NCBI GenBank assembly: GCA_036346275.1
Contig: CM070721.1
Location: 55,205,869 to 55,269,868, forward strand
DNA from: Otatea glauca
Lineage: Eukaryota; Streptophyta; Magnoliopsida; Poales; Poaceae
Length of the DNA stretch: 64,000 bases
Direction of reading: 5' to 3'
The notes under the pieces were generated by a model. It did no database searches. It saw only the letters and a program-made list of their open reading frames with translations, and had not been told where the DNA came from. Shown in pieces: positions 1-11,885 of this stretch. Within the stretch, counting starts at the first letter, position 1. Every line of letters begins with the position of its first letter. The translations under genes and the position numbers were made by a program.

Positions 1-13
1 TGTCCCAGGTAAT

Positions 14-14
<1 letters not shown>

Positions 15-53
<39 letters not shown>
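15..53. repeat. (TA)n microsatellite
   Basis: An uninterrupted run of about 18 TA dinucleotides near the left edge. It is likely length-polymorphic. No gene is attached to it. Confidence 0.95.
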
Positions 54-56
<3 letters not shown>

Positions 57-1840
57 AGAAATAAAAATACAGTACAAGCCACGTGCTCTAGTGACAAGTC
101 ACGTACACCTTACTATGTTTGGTACCCTATCACGTTACCTGCCACACAGGTGACTGATCATTCACTGGCCAATAGTTTATTTGTTTCGTTTTGTATGGAT
201 AAGCTGTTTTGCTTCTCTGATTGGGACCGGAGAGGCGGAGGAACCGAAACAGCCGCCGCCACCCTCGCAGCCGCCGCCACCGGCGGCCGGAATCAGCCTA
301 GTGTAAAGCGGTTTAGAATGGGAGGATTCCAAGAGATGATATATCAGAAGGGTTGCATCTGTCATTGTCCTAGTGCCAAAAACTTGTTGTTTAGTACTTC
401 TCATACTTGCATCTTTAATTAGGAGTTGACAATTGGGACAAGCAGATAGGCATCTACCCAATTCACCATGGCAACTTCTTTTTCCTTGATTCCTTTGGAA
501 ATTAAAACAGGTTTGTTCAATAGTCTGGTATTTTTGTCTTGTCTTGACTTTTGATTGCTAGCGATTTCATTCTTTGATTTCTAAACAAGTTTGTTCTTCT
601 TTCTGTGGAGGAAATTTTAAGTAGGACAGCAAGGGGATGAAGCAGGCACAAGGTAAGATGCATGCATGATTCTATCCTACATTGCTAATATTAGGTTTCC
701 TTTTATTTTCTCTTCTCTCTTTTGCTGCTAATTATTTCTGTATTTACTGTTATATCCCTTGTTGTGAGGAAACAAACAACTGGAGCACTAGTTCATTTGA
801 TAACCTTTTGTTCTAAAATTTGTTCTAGTCCATATAGCTGTTACGAAGCAAACAAAAAAAATGTATCAGTTACAAGAATACAAAAAAATCACTCTCTACT
901 TGATAGATGTCAGAGATTGCCCTAGCTTGCTGATGTTCACCGCATGACATCACAACTCGAGAGCACGAGGGTTGACTAATTGTTGTTGCTATAAAAACCT
1001 TTTCGTCGATGGGCTTGGATCCAACCAATACAGAGAACATTAACAATAAAGAAACAAAGTAGCCATTAGCTCCAAGGATAGTTTATTAGCGCATCTCTTT
1101 CCATAATACAGCTGATTAGGACACGGTGCACTGATTGGCCGTTGGTACAGCCTCCAAGGACAGCAACTTGGGGCGCCCCGGTAAGTACTTTCCAACTACA
1201 ATGAATTAAATAGCTTTAAAATACCATCCTGTTAGTTTATTGAGCATAAGCTTTTCTCATTTTTTTTAGGTTGCATCTTGCCTAAATGAGTAACTTAATT
1301 ATCGACTAGTCTCCGCACTTACTTTTTTTTTCTATCCCGTAGTTCATACCCAAAAGGCAAAAAAAAAAAAAAATGGAACTATCAGAACAAGAGGTAGGAT
1401 GTGGATGATCACATAATAGAGCATTTGATGTGCAATTGTTAAATATATATACTAAGGTGGCAAGGCCTATATATATATGCTCTCATACCATTGTAAGGAA
1501 ATAATTGCTCCTAAAGTGCTTAATTACCAACCATCATGAAAATTCTAATTTTGTCAATGGGGATAGCTGCTTTTTAGCATCCTTTGTTTCTGACTTCTGA
1601 AACAGGCAAGAGAAAAACCCACTTGTACAATTTTCTAAAGCCAACCTTTTTGTTTGGTGGTTGGGTGGAGACAACTGTACTAAGGAAACAAAGAAACACC
1701 ACCACCCAAAAGTTCTTTTTTGGACACATAGTTGATACTTTCTTTTTCTGAGACTAGTAACAAGTTGATGCTTGATACTTGCATTGTAATTTGGACAGGA
1801 CTTTCTTAGAGGTAGATGGAGATGGATATCCAACATCTTG
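54..1840. other. Unassigned stretch, no supported gene
   Basis: I see no convincing coding region. A short GCC/CGG-rich patch at about 237-290 gives overlapping ORFs of about 90 codons on both strands with Ala/Gly runs, which is what a low-complexity patch produces by itself. A GTAAGT-like donor at about 1180 follows a GC-richer segment, so an untranslated or noncoding exon is possible but not supported. Confidence 0.5.
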
Positions 1841-2807
1841 CACTACTAGAGAATAGTACATCACTATCGCTTCATCTAGATTGGTTCTTAAGATTTTAGA
1901 GAAAAACGATTGTGATAGATGACTTTGGAGGGGTGTTTATAATAATCACTATTGGTTCTCAGGTTAGAAGTGATTGTGATGTAGCACAGGACACATCACA
2001 ATCGATTCTTATGTGAGAACCGATAGTGATGTGTTCTCACATAAAAACCAATTATGACGTGCACATGCTTATCACAATCGGTTCTTTTGTGAGAACCGAT
2101 AGTGATCAGAATGCACATCACTATCGCTTCTCACTTAAAAACCGATTTTGATGTGCATGATCGCATCACTATCGCTTCTCATGTGAGAACCAATAGTGAT
2201 GTGTGTGCATATCACTATCACTTCTTAAGTGAGAACCGATTTTGATGTCTTGCTAGGTTATTCATACCCTTCAGGCTGAACTCTCCTCTGTTGTTGTTCC
2301 ATAGGAGATTTCTTCGTCGTCACCCGAAAAAACAATATATATTTTAGTTGGAAGCAATACTTGGGTGAGAAAAGTTGAAATCCTCAAAGGTGGTTGTTAA
2401 GAGGGTAAATTTGAAGCCCTAGCTTGAGGAGATTTCCCCTCTTTTTGCACAATTTATGGTTTTCTTCAAAATATGAGCATTCCTTTAAACCTTTTTAATT
2501 TTGTACTAGGTAATTTCGATATGTCGCGAAGAAAGTTTAGATTGCACTGGAATTGTGTATATCCTATCAAATTTCACACCTTTTATTTGACAAGCACACA
2601 TCTATTTAATTATCTTTTTAGTGCTCTCGTATTAATTTGGAATTATTGTTGTTGTAATATGATGAATGTGATGATGGTTTATCACAATCGAGCTAAAACC
2701 GACTATGGTAGCTCTTCTTCGTCACTATCTAAAAACTTTATATCGTCATTAGAACCGACTGTAATGACAAAAAAGAATCGATTCTGATGTATATTTCTGT
2801 AGTAGTG
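1841..2807. mobile_element. Non-autonomous CACTA (En/Spm-like) element
   Basis: The element begins CACTACTAGAGAA and ends with the inverse TTCTGTAGTAGTG. The termini are imperfect inverted repeats of about 23 bp. It is flanked on both sides by TTG (1838-1840 and 2808-2810), the 3-bp TSD expected for the CACTA superfamily. The interior, mostly the first 400 bp, is packed with direct and inverted copies of a motif resembling CACTATCGCTTCT / AGAACCGATAGTGATG, the usual subterminal repeat pattern bound by CACTA transposases. At 967 bp with no transposase ORF it is non-autonomous. ORFs inside it (for example 2473-2787) look fortuitous. Confidence 0.88.
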
Positions 2808-3377
2808 TTGGAGAGGGACATGAATAATGCAGTAGATACAAAGTAACTTCCCAGTTAAAGACCCAGATAGATATATACGCTGTTCTTTAGTGTGGATGGA
2901 GGGGACGCATGCATAAATCTAGTACTTGGCTGAGAGAGGAGTCAAAGCCACGAAAATAGCAGATAGACGAGGGAATAATCGATAATTTGTCCTCGTGGGA
3001 TCTATATGTTAATAAGATAAACGAGATAAATAATCAATTGTACCAACTAAAACATGATAAATAATCAATTCTCTCTAGATGAGAGGTACCGTATTATGCA
3101 GAGAAAGTTGCTGAGTGTTAAGACTTTCAGAGAGGTAAGGTGGGCACCGATTTAGTTAATGCATATAGCAATTTCTTCCCATTCAATTAAAGACAGAAAG
3201 TGAGATCAAAGGTTTCTCGTTGCATATAACATCCAAGGATTTTTTTTTCCTCTAGGGATAAGATGCATCATAGTGGGGTGGAGAATTTTGTGTGTCTTTG
3301 GCTCCTGTTTGACAAGGAGCTCAATGGAAACTACATGTCAATTAAATTTGTTAATCCATAACTTGGTCAGATTTATA
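2808..3377. other. Unassigned spacer
   Basis: About 570 bp between the CACTA element and the left LTR of the copia-like element. AT-rich, with no gene or clear repeat seen. Confidence 0.5.
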
Positions 3378-3873
3378 TGTTACCCTTCAGCACAGCTAAT
3401 CTATCTGATTGTTCCAAAGTACATCTTAGATCAGTACTATTATAAGATTCTTCCAAATCGAGGAACCATGATGTTGAAGCAACCACGACGAAAGAAAAAA
3501 AGATTTGGCGAAACCGACTGTAAATTCTTTAAACACAATCTCGAAAGAGTACGAGGGATTGCTGCTCTCTCAAAACCTTTCCAATCTTTTAGGACCTTTG
3601 GATCATTTTCCTATACAATAATCTAGTACTAAACAATAACCTAGCTTCTAATCTTCCGGTGCACATCTTGCTTTGGATGGGTTGGTTTGTGCCTTCTTGT
3701 TTGCTTGGATTCTCCATAACTACCCACTAGGTTTATATAGCATCCCTAGTTCTCCTCTAAAGCAAGTAGAAATCATACTCTGAAAGAAAAGTAGAAATCA
3801 TAATCTTATTATGATTCATCTAGTGCATATTTTCAAATCCTAAAAGACTATATATGAGTCGTCATAATTAACA
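3378..3873 (-). repeat. 3' LTR of decayed copia element
   Basis: Aligns along most of its length with 5538-6061; shared stretches include AAGCAACCACGACGA and GGATTGCTGCTCTCTCA. In element orientation it is the downstream LTR. The segment next to it at 3874-3890 reads purine-rich on the minus strand (a degenerate polypurine tract). Confidence 0.75.
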
Positions 3874-4356
3874 ATCTCTACATTGACTCTTATCCGTTGA
3901 AGTTACTATGCTCTTCCAAGAACTCACTCCAAATCAACTCCACATTATTTCATTTTTTCCTCCCACTTTGGGAGTGCCTCCACCATAGTGGTTCATGCAC
4001 ATGTGCATATTGGTGTTCGGGTTTGGCCATCCGAACCCTCCTCCTAAGAGCTTTTTCCTTGTGTAGTTTGGTTAAACACACATCTTGTTCTACAACCCTC
4101 AATGTCACAAGTTCGTACCACCTTCGAGTTTCACCTACTCATCGGTACCATGTGGTTTGTCCTACCATGACTTCCTTCTTTCAACTAATCGCACCATCAC
4201 CTTTATGTCCGTTAGATTTTACAACCATATTTACAGTTTCGCATATAACTACAGTTGAGATCTGAGTACTTACCATTAACGATATGGTTTCCTTCTCCTA
4301 ATCAAGAATTTTTTAAACCTCCTATTGATTGCTCTTCCTTTAGTTTTACCCATCAA

Positions 4357-5142
4357 TCAGTATCGTCCATTTCTCCATATACTTTTCATTATTACTTGCC
4401 CTTTGCAACTAACTCGCATAATTCCACCTTGAAGTGATACCTCACAATTTTCAAATTCAAGTGACCTCGCAGATATTAGATTCTTCTTCAAACCGGGAAC
4501 ATATCGAACCTCTATCAATGTGTGATATGCTCCATCATACATCTCCAATACAATTATTGACATCTTCAGTAGTTGCATACTCTTTGCAATTAGCCAAGTG
4601 AACCCATACGTCGAACGTAGAGATCCTTTGTCAAACATCTCCTTTGCCAAACATATATGAAAGCAACAATAAGAAGTACTTGATTGACTAACGACAAGTA
4701 TGTCTGAATCATCTTTTGCTATCGCCATTGAGAACGCACCTTTCATTTGCTTCAAACTCGAATAGTCCTTTATTATACGACCTTCCTCGTCACATATGTA
4801 GCATACATATGTGCCATTACTCTTGCCCTTCTTCCTATAACTTTTACTGCTGCCTGCAATACCTGTGGTAGCAAATGCTTGATCACCCAAAGATGAAGAT
4901 TTTGATGGTTTTTTCAAGGACCCCTCCTTTAACAGAAATGCTGCTACCTCGTTGAAGTTCAGACTATTTTTTTCGACAAGAATATTCATCACCAATTGTT
5001 TCCAACATGGTGGTATAAATGATACTAGTATGACAACTTTATCGTTCTTCTCAACTTTTTTATCCACACTAATCAGTTGTGTGATAAGCTTGTTGAAAAC
5101 ATTGAGATGGTCAACAAACTGTGTACCTTCTTCCATGCGCAA
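4357..5142 (-). pseudogene. Copia gag / protease-region fragment
   Basis: A 261-codon open stretch reading right to left inside the LTR pair. The N-terminal third matches the copia gag (UBN2-type) pattern: FNKLITQL, a stretch ending in an SFIPPCW-like segment, then LL.EG. A zinc knuckle is recognisable but broken: CYICDEEGRIIKDY keeps the first two cysteines, but the His and last Cys of C-x2-C-x4-H-x4-C are replaced. The C-terminal part (VRYVPGLKKNLISARSLE) is the conserved segment between protease and the pre-integrase region. The DTG/DSG protease site is not evident. The remaining pol is missing and the frame is broken upstream. It is a transposon relic and not a host gene. Confidence 0.8.
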
Positions 5143-5524
5143 CCTGTATAGTTATCACTTTAGAACTTATTGGTTTGTCAGCGACGTTGCCATATATAAT
5201 TCTACTAAATCATTCCATAATTTTTTTAGTAAATTCTCCTTAATCACCGAGTACTTTACCTCATCGGAGAGACATAGATGGATCGTACTGACAACCTTTC
5301 ACTCCATCACCTTTCAGCCTTACATATTTTCTAGTTTATTCTTTTCAAGAGCAGCGATTAACTCTTGTTGGATAAGGACATCCTTAACCATATATTGCCA
5401 CACATTAAAATTTTCTCCGCCATCAAATTTCTCTACTTGATTCCACATCGTCGACATCAATCTTGATTTTGTGCCACCTGATGCTTTACTGGCCTTCTCA
5501 CAATTCTGATTAATCCGGTCTTGG

Positions 5525-5537
5525 CTCGAATACCACT
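5525..5537 (-). other. Degenerate primer-binding site
   Basis: On the minus strand this reads approximately TGGTATTCGAGC directly after the LTR. It resembles the copia PBS TGGTATCAGAGC that pairs with initiator tRNA-Met, with a few substitutions. Confidence 0.6.
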
Positions 5538-6061
5538 TGTTACACTCTAATATCCCTTCTTATGTTCTGCAGCTCCCTGGATCAGATTAGAGTTTTGTGA
5601 GATATGACTTGAGCGTGTATGATATCAAGAATGAAGAAGATAAATCTCGTAGAGACAACAAAAATAACGACATTGAAGCAACCACGACGAGAGATAAAAT
5701 ATTTGACAAAGCCGACAGTAAATTCTTTAAGCACAACGTTAAAAGAGTACAATGGATTGCTGCTCTCTCACATCCTCTCGAATCTTTTAGGATCTTTGGA
5801 TTCTTACCCTATACAAGAATCTAGTGCTAAAGAATAATCCAGCCTCTAATCTTTCTGTGCACCTCTTCCTTTGGATGAGTTGGTTTTCTTGGTTGCTTGA
5901 GTTCTTCATGATGATCCCCTAGATTTATATAGCCTCCATAGTTCTCTAAAACAAGTAGGAGTCCTACTCCGAAAGAAAGTAGGAATCTTACTCATATTAA
6001 GATTCATCTGGCATATCTTTCTAAATCCTAAAAGATTAGATATGAGTCACCGTACTTAACA
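5538..6061 (-). repeat. 5' LTR of decayed copia element
   Basis: Partner of 3378-3873, 524 bp against 496 bp. Contains the shared AAGCAACCACGACGA and TTCTTTAAGCACAA segments. It abuts the primer-binding site, which sets the orientation. Confidence 0.75.
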
Positions 6062-7116
6062 ATATTAAAAGGAAACCACTGGATCTTGTTTAAGATAGCA
6101 GAACATAGAATACTTATTAAACAAGTGAGCCAGGGCATTAGCCTATGTAAGCGTCGTTTTCTGCCAGCTTACTTACACCTCTTGATATTGCTAATGGCAA
6201 ACACACCTCCGGACTAAAAAAGACTTCACATAGAAGAATGATATAAACAAATTAGAATTATTCCCATCAAGGTAATTTCCAGCTGTGCATGGTCATAGAC
6301 ACTAGCTTGTTTGTTCACATCCTTTGCAATTCGTAAACTGAAACAAACACTTGATCAGAGAGCATCCTTTGGCAGGTCCACTGAACAGGACACGGAACTA
6401 AATTGGTGCTCTCAAAGAGGCACATGTGTGTATACATTCCTTGATGTAAGATTGGTGACCAAATTAATGAAATCGTGGAGCTTAATCTTGTGCAACACAG
6501 ATTTTTTTTTCAGATTGCCATCAAGATCGATGGCGTGTACAGTTTTTCTTCCAAAAACAAGGGTATAAAGATGATTAGGACTGCAGCTACAATGTGGAAT
6601 AAAAGTTCGCTGATCATGATTCAGTTGCAAATGTTTTTTTTTTAGATTGGCAGGAGCTCTCCTTTTCATTCAAGAGAGAGACAAAAACAAAACCAAAGTA
6701 TCATTACAACTGTTAGCACAACTTGCAGGCTAAATGGCACAACAAATGGTTGCGAGGACTAGAAATGTAGAAATAGAGAGCAATAGAACCTAAAGAAAAC
6801 CAGATTCAGTTGCAAATATCACCTGTTATGATTTTCTCCATTTGATACTTCCAAGATAGAACAAAGAACAATTATTTACGTTTGGAACAGAGGCCATAGC
6901 AAATTTAAGCAGCCAAATTGATCATTCCTTCTATGATCCCAGCAGTGACCTTACATACACATCATTATTTCCAATCAAGGGTACTGCAAGAACTTCCAAC
7001 ACCATTGTGTTGATCTAGACAAAGGGAAGAGAATAAAAGAACCAATCCTCTCAACCCAAGTGCAAAAATCCTCACAACACGAAAGGAAAATAAAATCAAA
7101 GAAAACTCTATCCCAA
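6062..7116. other. Unassigned stretch; probable VQ 3' region at right
   Basis: No supported gene. Overlapping ORFs of 85 codons on both strands at 6311-6669 have no recognisable domain. The right-hand few hundred bases lie downstream of the minus-strand VQ gene and should include its 3' UTR. No clear polyadenylation signal could be assigned. Confidence 0.45.
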
Positions 7117-7629
7117 TTATGATGCGTACATTTCACCAACCAAATCCATCCTTGATGAGCCGAGAGGCTGCAGGAAGTCAGAAGCCATCCCTTGGAAGAC
7201 GTCCTCATCCAAGAAGTTCAAGAAACCTCCAGGATTCAGATCCATCCATAGCTCGTTGTGATCAAGGCCACCACCTAATCCTCCGTCCTCCTTCACCTCG
7301 CACTTGATCTTCTTCTTATTCTCCTGTTGCGCCATGAATTCGCCCCTCTCGGCAGCCGGCGCCGGCGCCGGCCTCTTCGTGATCGCCTCCTTCTTCTGCT
7401 CCTCCTCTACCGGTGGCGGCGGCGGCGCCACGTCCACCGTGCTGGCGGCTGCTGGCTTCCCGGTGAGCCGCTGCACGAGCTCCCGGAAGTTGGCGACGTC
7501 GGTCTTGATGATCTCCGGTGCAGTGATGTGGATGATCTTTATCTTGGGCCGCATCTTGGATATCGCATGCGAGGAGTCCTTGTGCACCGGCAGTGTTGTT
7601 GACGGGCTCATGCTGTGGTACTCCCCCAT
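7117..7629 (-). CDS. VQ motif-containing protein
   Basis: A 170-residue single-exon ORF with the plant-specific VQ motif FRELVQRLTG at about residues 48-57 (pattern FxxxVQxLTG). It is preceded by the conserved block KIKIIHITAPEIIKTDVANF. After the motif come a proline/alanine-rich linker (about 65-105), a basic KKKIK patch and an acidic/hydrophobic C-terminus (DLNPGGFLNFLDEDVF). VQ proteins are small nuclear co-regulators that bind WRKY transcription factors and some MAP kinases through the VQ motif and act in defence, growth and plastid development. The first in-frame ATG gives a length normal for the family, and intron-less VQ genes are common. The coding sequence is GC-rich against AT-rich flanks. 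The exact subfamily (VQ8-like or another) cannot be settled here. Confidence 0.9.
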   Translation of the reverse strand: MGEYHSMSPSTTLPVHKDSSHAISKMRPKIKIIHITAPEIIKTDVANFRELVQRLTGKPAAASTVDVAPPPPPVEEEQKKEAITKRPAPAPAAERGEFMAQQENKKKIKCEVKEDGGLGGGLDHNELWMDLNPGGFLNFLDEDVFQGMASDFLQPLGSSRMDLVGEMYAS

Positions 7630-7720
7630 TAGCGTGCAGATCGACAGATAGAGATGGAGAGAAGGGGAGAGCGAGAAAGATGAAAGTGTGAGGAGGAGAG
7701 AGGAGAGGGAAATGGAACGG

Positions 7721-7730
7721 GTTATATAGA
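7721..7730 (-). promoter_or_regulatory. TATA box for the VQ gene
   Basis: TCTATATAAC on the minus strand, about 92 bp upstream of the VQ start codon, followed by a CT-rich leader (CTCTCC/TCTCTC runs at about 7640-7700) typical of grass 5' UTRs. Confidence 0.65.
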
Positions 7731-7826
7731 GAACGAGATGACGGAGAAAGAGAAAGAGAGCGTGTAGATGTACTAGAGTCTAGATGATGATGTTGTTCGA
7801 GGGTGTATGAGGAGAGGAGTAAGATC

Positions 7827-8175
7827 AGGGTTCACATTATTAATATCGCGGTAACCGACTATATCAAGGTTTTTGAAGATCGAAAAAATTAGGTTGAAAA
7901 TCGATAAAAATCGAAGGGTTTCGAAACCAAACTTTTTGAAGAAATTTTTTTAAAATCGATTATCACCAGTAATCGCTCGATATGTCTTGATAATCGATTG
8001 AAAATTTTGTGAGCGATATTCAGCGATTATCGTGATATTTACGTCGTATAAATTTTTTCTGAATTTTTATTTTTTTTTAATTTAACCAGTTTACCGACTG
8101 GTATTATATACCGTACCGTCTCGATATGATCGATAATCGTGATATTCGAGCGATTATCGACGATATTGCGGACCC
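7827..8175. repeat. Candidate hAT-like TIR element upstream of VQ
   Basis: The segment starts CAGGGTTC and ends with GGACCC in inverse orientation, followed on the inside by AATATCG/CGATATT. It is filled with permutations of GATAATCG/CGATTATC. Length is about 350 bp with no ORF. An 8-bp TSD is not clean, so the boundaries and superfamily are tentative. It lies about 200 bp upstream of the VQ start codon. Confidence 0.45.
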
Positions 8176-9483
8176 AGAGAGTACGTTGTTGGAATGTTGG
8201 AGTTATATATAGTGGAAGGGGATATAGATTCAGTGCATTTGTAGAAGCAAGCGCAACTATAGCAGTAGCTAGCCATCTCTGCTATCTGATAAAAAATTCA
8301 ATGGCTTAGATCCCTTTGCCACACCATGAATAGTATTTGTTTAGGAACAGTGCATGGTGCAGACATGTGCTACATTAACTCTACAGTCTCATGAAACAAT
8401 GCTAATGGAGTATCTAGACCGTCGATTTTTGATCAACCGTAGTATGACCGCTAAAATTACTTTCATACTGGGGACTGTAGATCTCTATTGGGTGGAAGGA
8501 GGGAGGCGACTTGCAAGGATGGTCGGGAAGAAAATCAGTTCTCTAGGTTTGAACCGGAAGGGACGAGCGTCATTCCAACTCCAAGTGCCACCAAGGGGAT
8601 ACATACAAAATAATTTCAAGTATGGAAGTGGAGAATAGTTTATGGGAAGATGTTGGTCTAGATTTGTACTAGCATGTACTTAGCTGCTAGCTAGCTCTTG
8701 ATTGCCATGTGGATTTTAGTTGTTTTAGGTTATTGATTGCCTTGCAACACATGCTACCATATACAGGAAGTTCATATTTTGCAACATCGATCGATCTATA
8801 TATCTTTGCCTTAGTTGTCTATGTAGTATAAACATGCCGACTGCATCTGCATGCATACACATTTTATGGACTTCGATACTGCAAACATATCAACAGTGTA
8901 CTAGATTCGTTTCTTTCGGCGATGAAAGAGACATACAAGAATCGTATCCTGTACGTACAAACCAATAACCATTTGCTTGCTCTCTGCCGTTTGCAAAACG
9001 GGCTTGGAGGAGGTCTTCCGGTGGATGCGCATTCCACTACCATAATTACAGTGGTGGCAAACTGTCAGGACAGGACAACACTCCAAAGCAAAAGAGAAAG
9101 AAAGTCAACGGTGTCCTAATCTACGTCTTTTAGAATCTATAGAAAGAAAGGAACAACAAGTTCTTTAGTAATTCGTACCGGATGTCTTCAACACAACCTC
9201 TTTGGATGTTCATAATTGTCAAACAGCGTTGGCAAACGGCTAAGGGGATTCTCCTCCTCCGGTCCACTAGGATCATGTGCTCACGAGACACTCACGACTA
9301 GACTACTCCTTTGCGGCGACGTGACGTCACAACCGGAAGAACACGCTCCAGGTTGTTGTCCTGCTCAGCCAGGAAGATGCGCTTCACAGACAGACAGAGC
9401 ATTGACGAACAACCGAAGGATGTTAATCTGCTAGTTAGTTGTCAAATTAGTAATCTGACAGTGGAGTACCTTTTCTAGTCAGG
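8176..9483. other. Unassigned stretch
   Basis: Mixed composition. A 94-codon ORF at 8354-8638 has no recognisable domain and I do not support it as a gene. No tRNA, hairpin cluster or clear terminal repeat was seen. Confidence 0.45.
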
Positions 9484-9509
9484 TTGTATATTTGCCAAAC
9501 TGTGGTTAA

Positions 9510-10132
9510 TGACTTGAACCTGAATACCCTATCGGGTAAAAAAAACTATACCCGAACCCAGTGGATACCCGAAATCCGACAGATACCCGACGGGTTTGTG
9601 CAGTACTGTAGTACCTTCAATACAACAACTATGATGCATATCACATTCAATAAAGAGCAACCATACAATCACAAATCACATAAAAATCACAACTATACAA
9701 TCATAAATCACATTTAATAAAGAGCAAGTCAACAACTATTATACAAGCAATATACATAGTACAACCATACAGTCAATAAGTCACAAATCACATTGAATGA
9801 TTCATATCACAACCCTAGTTCAGCTATTGGAATCCAAATATCTAAAGTCACAAACCGATTAACCATACAATCTTAAAGCCACAACCCAGTTCACAAATCA
9901 CAACTGAGAGATAGGGTTAGAAAATTGGGTCAGGAATGGAGAGAATTAGGGAAAATTGAGGATAGCTGGGTAAGAATTCGAGTACCCGACGAATACCCAT
10001 AGGTAGCAGTTTATACTTGACCTTGATCCGAATCCTCGCGGATACTCGACCCGCAGAACCCACGAATAAAAATTCATACCCGAATTCGAACCCACCGTAT
10101 ACACAACCCACAGGAACCGACTGCCATCCCTA
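9510..10132. repeat. Candidate hAT-related repeat with CCCGAC/GGGTA motifs
   Basis: Both ends are dense in TACCCGA/CGGGTA motifs (9527-9597 and 9960-10095), and the right end reads TGCCATCCCTA, the inverse of a common hAT terminus TAGGGATGGCA. The middle is low-complexity CACAAATCACA-type sequence. The matching left terminus was not found, so the copy may be truncated. Confidence 0.45.
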
Positions 10133-10916
10133 CCGGTAAGGTAATGTAGCTCTCCAGTCTCCACCGTCACCTTTCTCGAGTCAGGGCCATGCGAAAACGA
10201 AATTGGCGAGGATTTATCTTCCAAGGGGCTAGCGTGCTGATATGCATCCCGATCGATTCGATCGTCGCACCTATGTTTAATCGCATCGCCGTCTCCTCGA
10301 TATTCCACAGTGATAGCACTGGCGCGCGCGGAAGTAACAACGTCTTGTCGTGTGCACACGCCACTGCAAGCGCGGCAATTCTTCTGACGCTACGAACTCG
10401 CTGCCCGTACGTGCGTACGGGACTGAGCGAAGCGAACGGCTTCGAAGTCGAACCGCGTACGTGGCCGGGGCAGGGCCGTGTGTTTTCCGAGCATTGTTTT
10501 TTTTTCTCTCGTCGCCTTGGTCTAATATTTGTGAAAATTTGATATCTAGCGGTACGAAATTGCCTCTCGATGTGACAGTCGTCTACCGTGTTCCCACATC
10601 TACCGTGTTTTTATAGCGCAGTTGGTCTATATATCGTCTCTTGATCTTTTCAAGATTGAAAAAAGATCAAATTTTTAATTTCGTTCGGACGAGAAACAAA
10701 CTTGCAAAAAAAACAATCAGATTATAGGGAAAAAAACAAAACACAAAAGAAACTCTGCGTTTGGCAACGTTTGGATGCGCACGGGCATGTGCGTTTGGCG
10801 GCTTTGCCGCTGCGGTTGCACTTTTGCTTACGTCTTTTCGTTCCAAGTCCGTCTTGGTTTTCATCAATGGTTGCGGGATCGATGCTGACAGTGTGAGTTA
10901 AGAACTTCGTTAGTCA
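10133..10916. other. Unassigned GC-richer stretch
   Basis: Locally CpG-rich (for example 10390-10470) with several overlapping ORFs of 65-137 codons on both strands, none with a recognisable domain. It could be a promoter-like or transposon-derived segment. Confidence 0.4.
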
Positions 10917-11293
10917 GGGTATGTACAATAAGATCACCTCAGCTTACTTTTAGCACGTACACATCAGTTTTATCTTATGTGGAAAAGTGAGAAAATAGGA
11001 GAGAGAAGAGAGCCGGTTTTTATTTAGTAGCAAACATCGCATAAGAATATAGGTGCTATCGTCGGCTAAAAGCTAGTGTTGGAGTCGACACGAACGACTC
11101 TTAGGGTTGAAGTTAGTGTTTTGCCAATAGGCACAAAGATGAACTTAGTGTTGAATGCTTAAATTAAACACTTTAGTGTTTCTTTAGAGACAACCTTTAG
11201 AAATAATTATTGTACGAGCTAACTTTATTACTTACTTTAGATGACATAGATGAGAGATAGAATAAGTAATAAGCTTTGTTATTGTACTTGCTC
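10917..11293. mobile_element. Tourist-like MITE (PIF/Harbinger type)
   Basis: The left end GGGTATGTACAATAA is mirrored by the right end TTATTGTACTTGCTC. Flanking trinucleotides are TCA (10914-10916) and TTA (11294-11296), a near match to the TTA/TAA duplication of this superfamily. The interior matches the MITE at 16878-17147 through shared blocks such as GTACACATCAGTTTT, GAGAAAA.AGGA.AGAGAAGA and TTATTTAGTAGC. About 377 bp, non-coding. Confidence 0.75.
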
Positions 11294-11885
11294 TTAAAGC
11301 GATTGCTAGTGTGTTGTCTAAAGATATGCGAGCATTAATTGCTTTTTTTACATAAAACACCTTGGAAATGGAAACTATTAATCGCACAACACATGGTGGA
11401 GGCACTCGAGCATCTTCGTGAAGCCTCTTCTACGAGTCGAGCTACAAGGTCCTCTTTTTCCGGCTTCTTCTGACGTTTAAAAGAAAAAAAACCAAAGTTC
11501 AAATAAATAGGAGACTTTTTAACTAGGTATATTAAAATACCTATAATTATAAGCCATAAATAAGAAAAAGTGTGTTATTTTTGTCTCTTACAAGATCAAA
11601 AATAAACTTTACCATTTAATTTCGTCGAAATTACCTACCAATACCATTGCATATAACTTCCACTCAGTCTCTCCCCACTCCCATTCTATTCCCCTACCAT
11701 CTTCACCTACCAAATCACCTAAAGGGTGACTAGGGCCTCGTTGAGGACCGGTGCTAGTGGCCACGTTGTCCCCTCGCCAGGGCCCTACCTCCCGACCTAC
11801 GCTGACCTCCTCTCCGTGAGCTTCGTCGAGTCATAGCCACCGGATCCCCTTTACCTATGCGGGATCCACATCGCCATCAGCTTGT
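11294..11885. other. Unassigned spacer
   Basis: AT-rich at left, GC-rich from about 11740. No gene or clear repeat recognised. Confidence 0.4.

Larger units (their letters stand above)
3378..6061 (-). mobile_element. Internally deleted Ty1/copia-type LTR element
   Basis: Two diverged direct repeats (3378-3873 and 5538-6061) bracket a 1.66-kb interior. On the plus strand both start TGTTAC and end TTAACA, giving TG...CA ends. On the minus strand, the base next to the right-hand LTR begins a primer-binding site resembling TGGTATTCGAGCC (initiator-tRNA-Met type with changes), so the element reads right to left. The interior holds only a gag-to-protease segment; integrase, RT and RNase H are absent. 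The LTRs differ at many positions and no exact TSD remains, so the insertion is old. Confidence 0.8.

Noticed and set aside
177..461. Overlapping 90-94 codon ORFs near the left edge
   Set aside because: Generated by a short GCC repeat; no domain, and both strands are equally open.
6311..6669. 85-codon ORFs on both strands
   Set aside because: No recognisable motif and mutual overlap; nothing supports either.
8354..8638. 94-codon ORF upstream of no obvious promoter
   Set aside because: No domain or codon signature distinguishing it from background.
9484..10132. CRISPR-like array from repeated CCCGA motifs
   Set aside because: Motifs are short, irregularly spaced and inverted; this is a eukaryotic transposon-type repeat.
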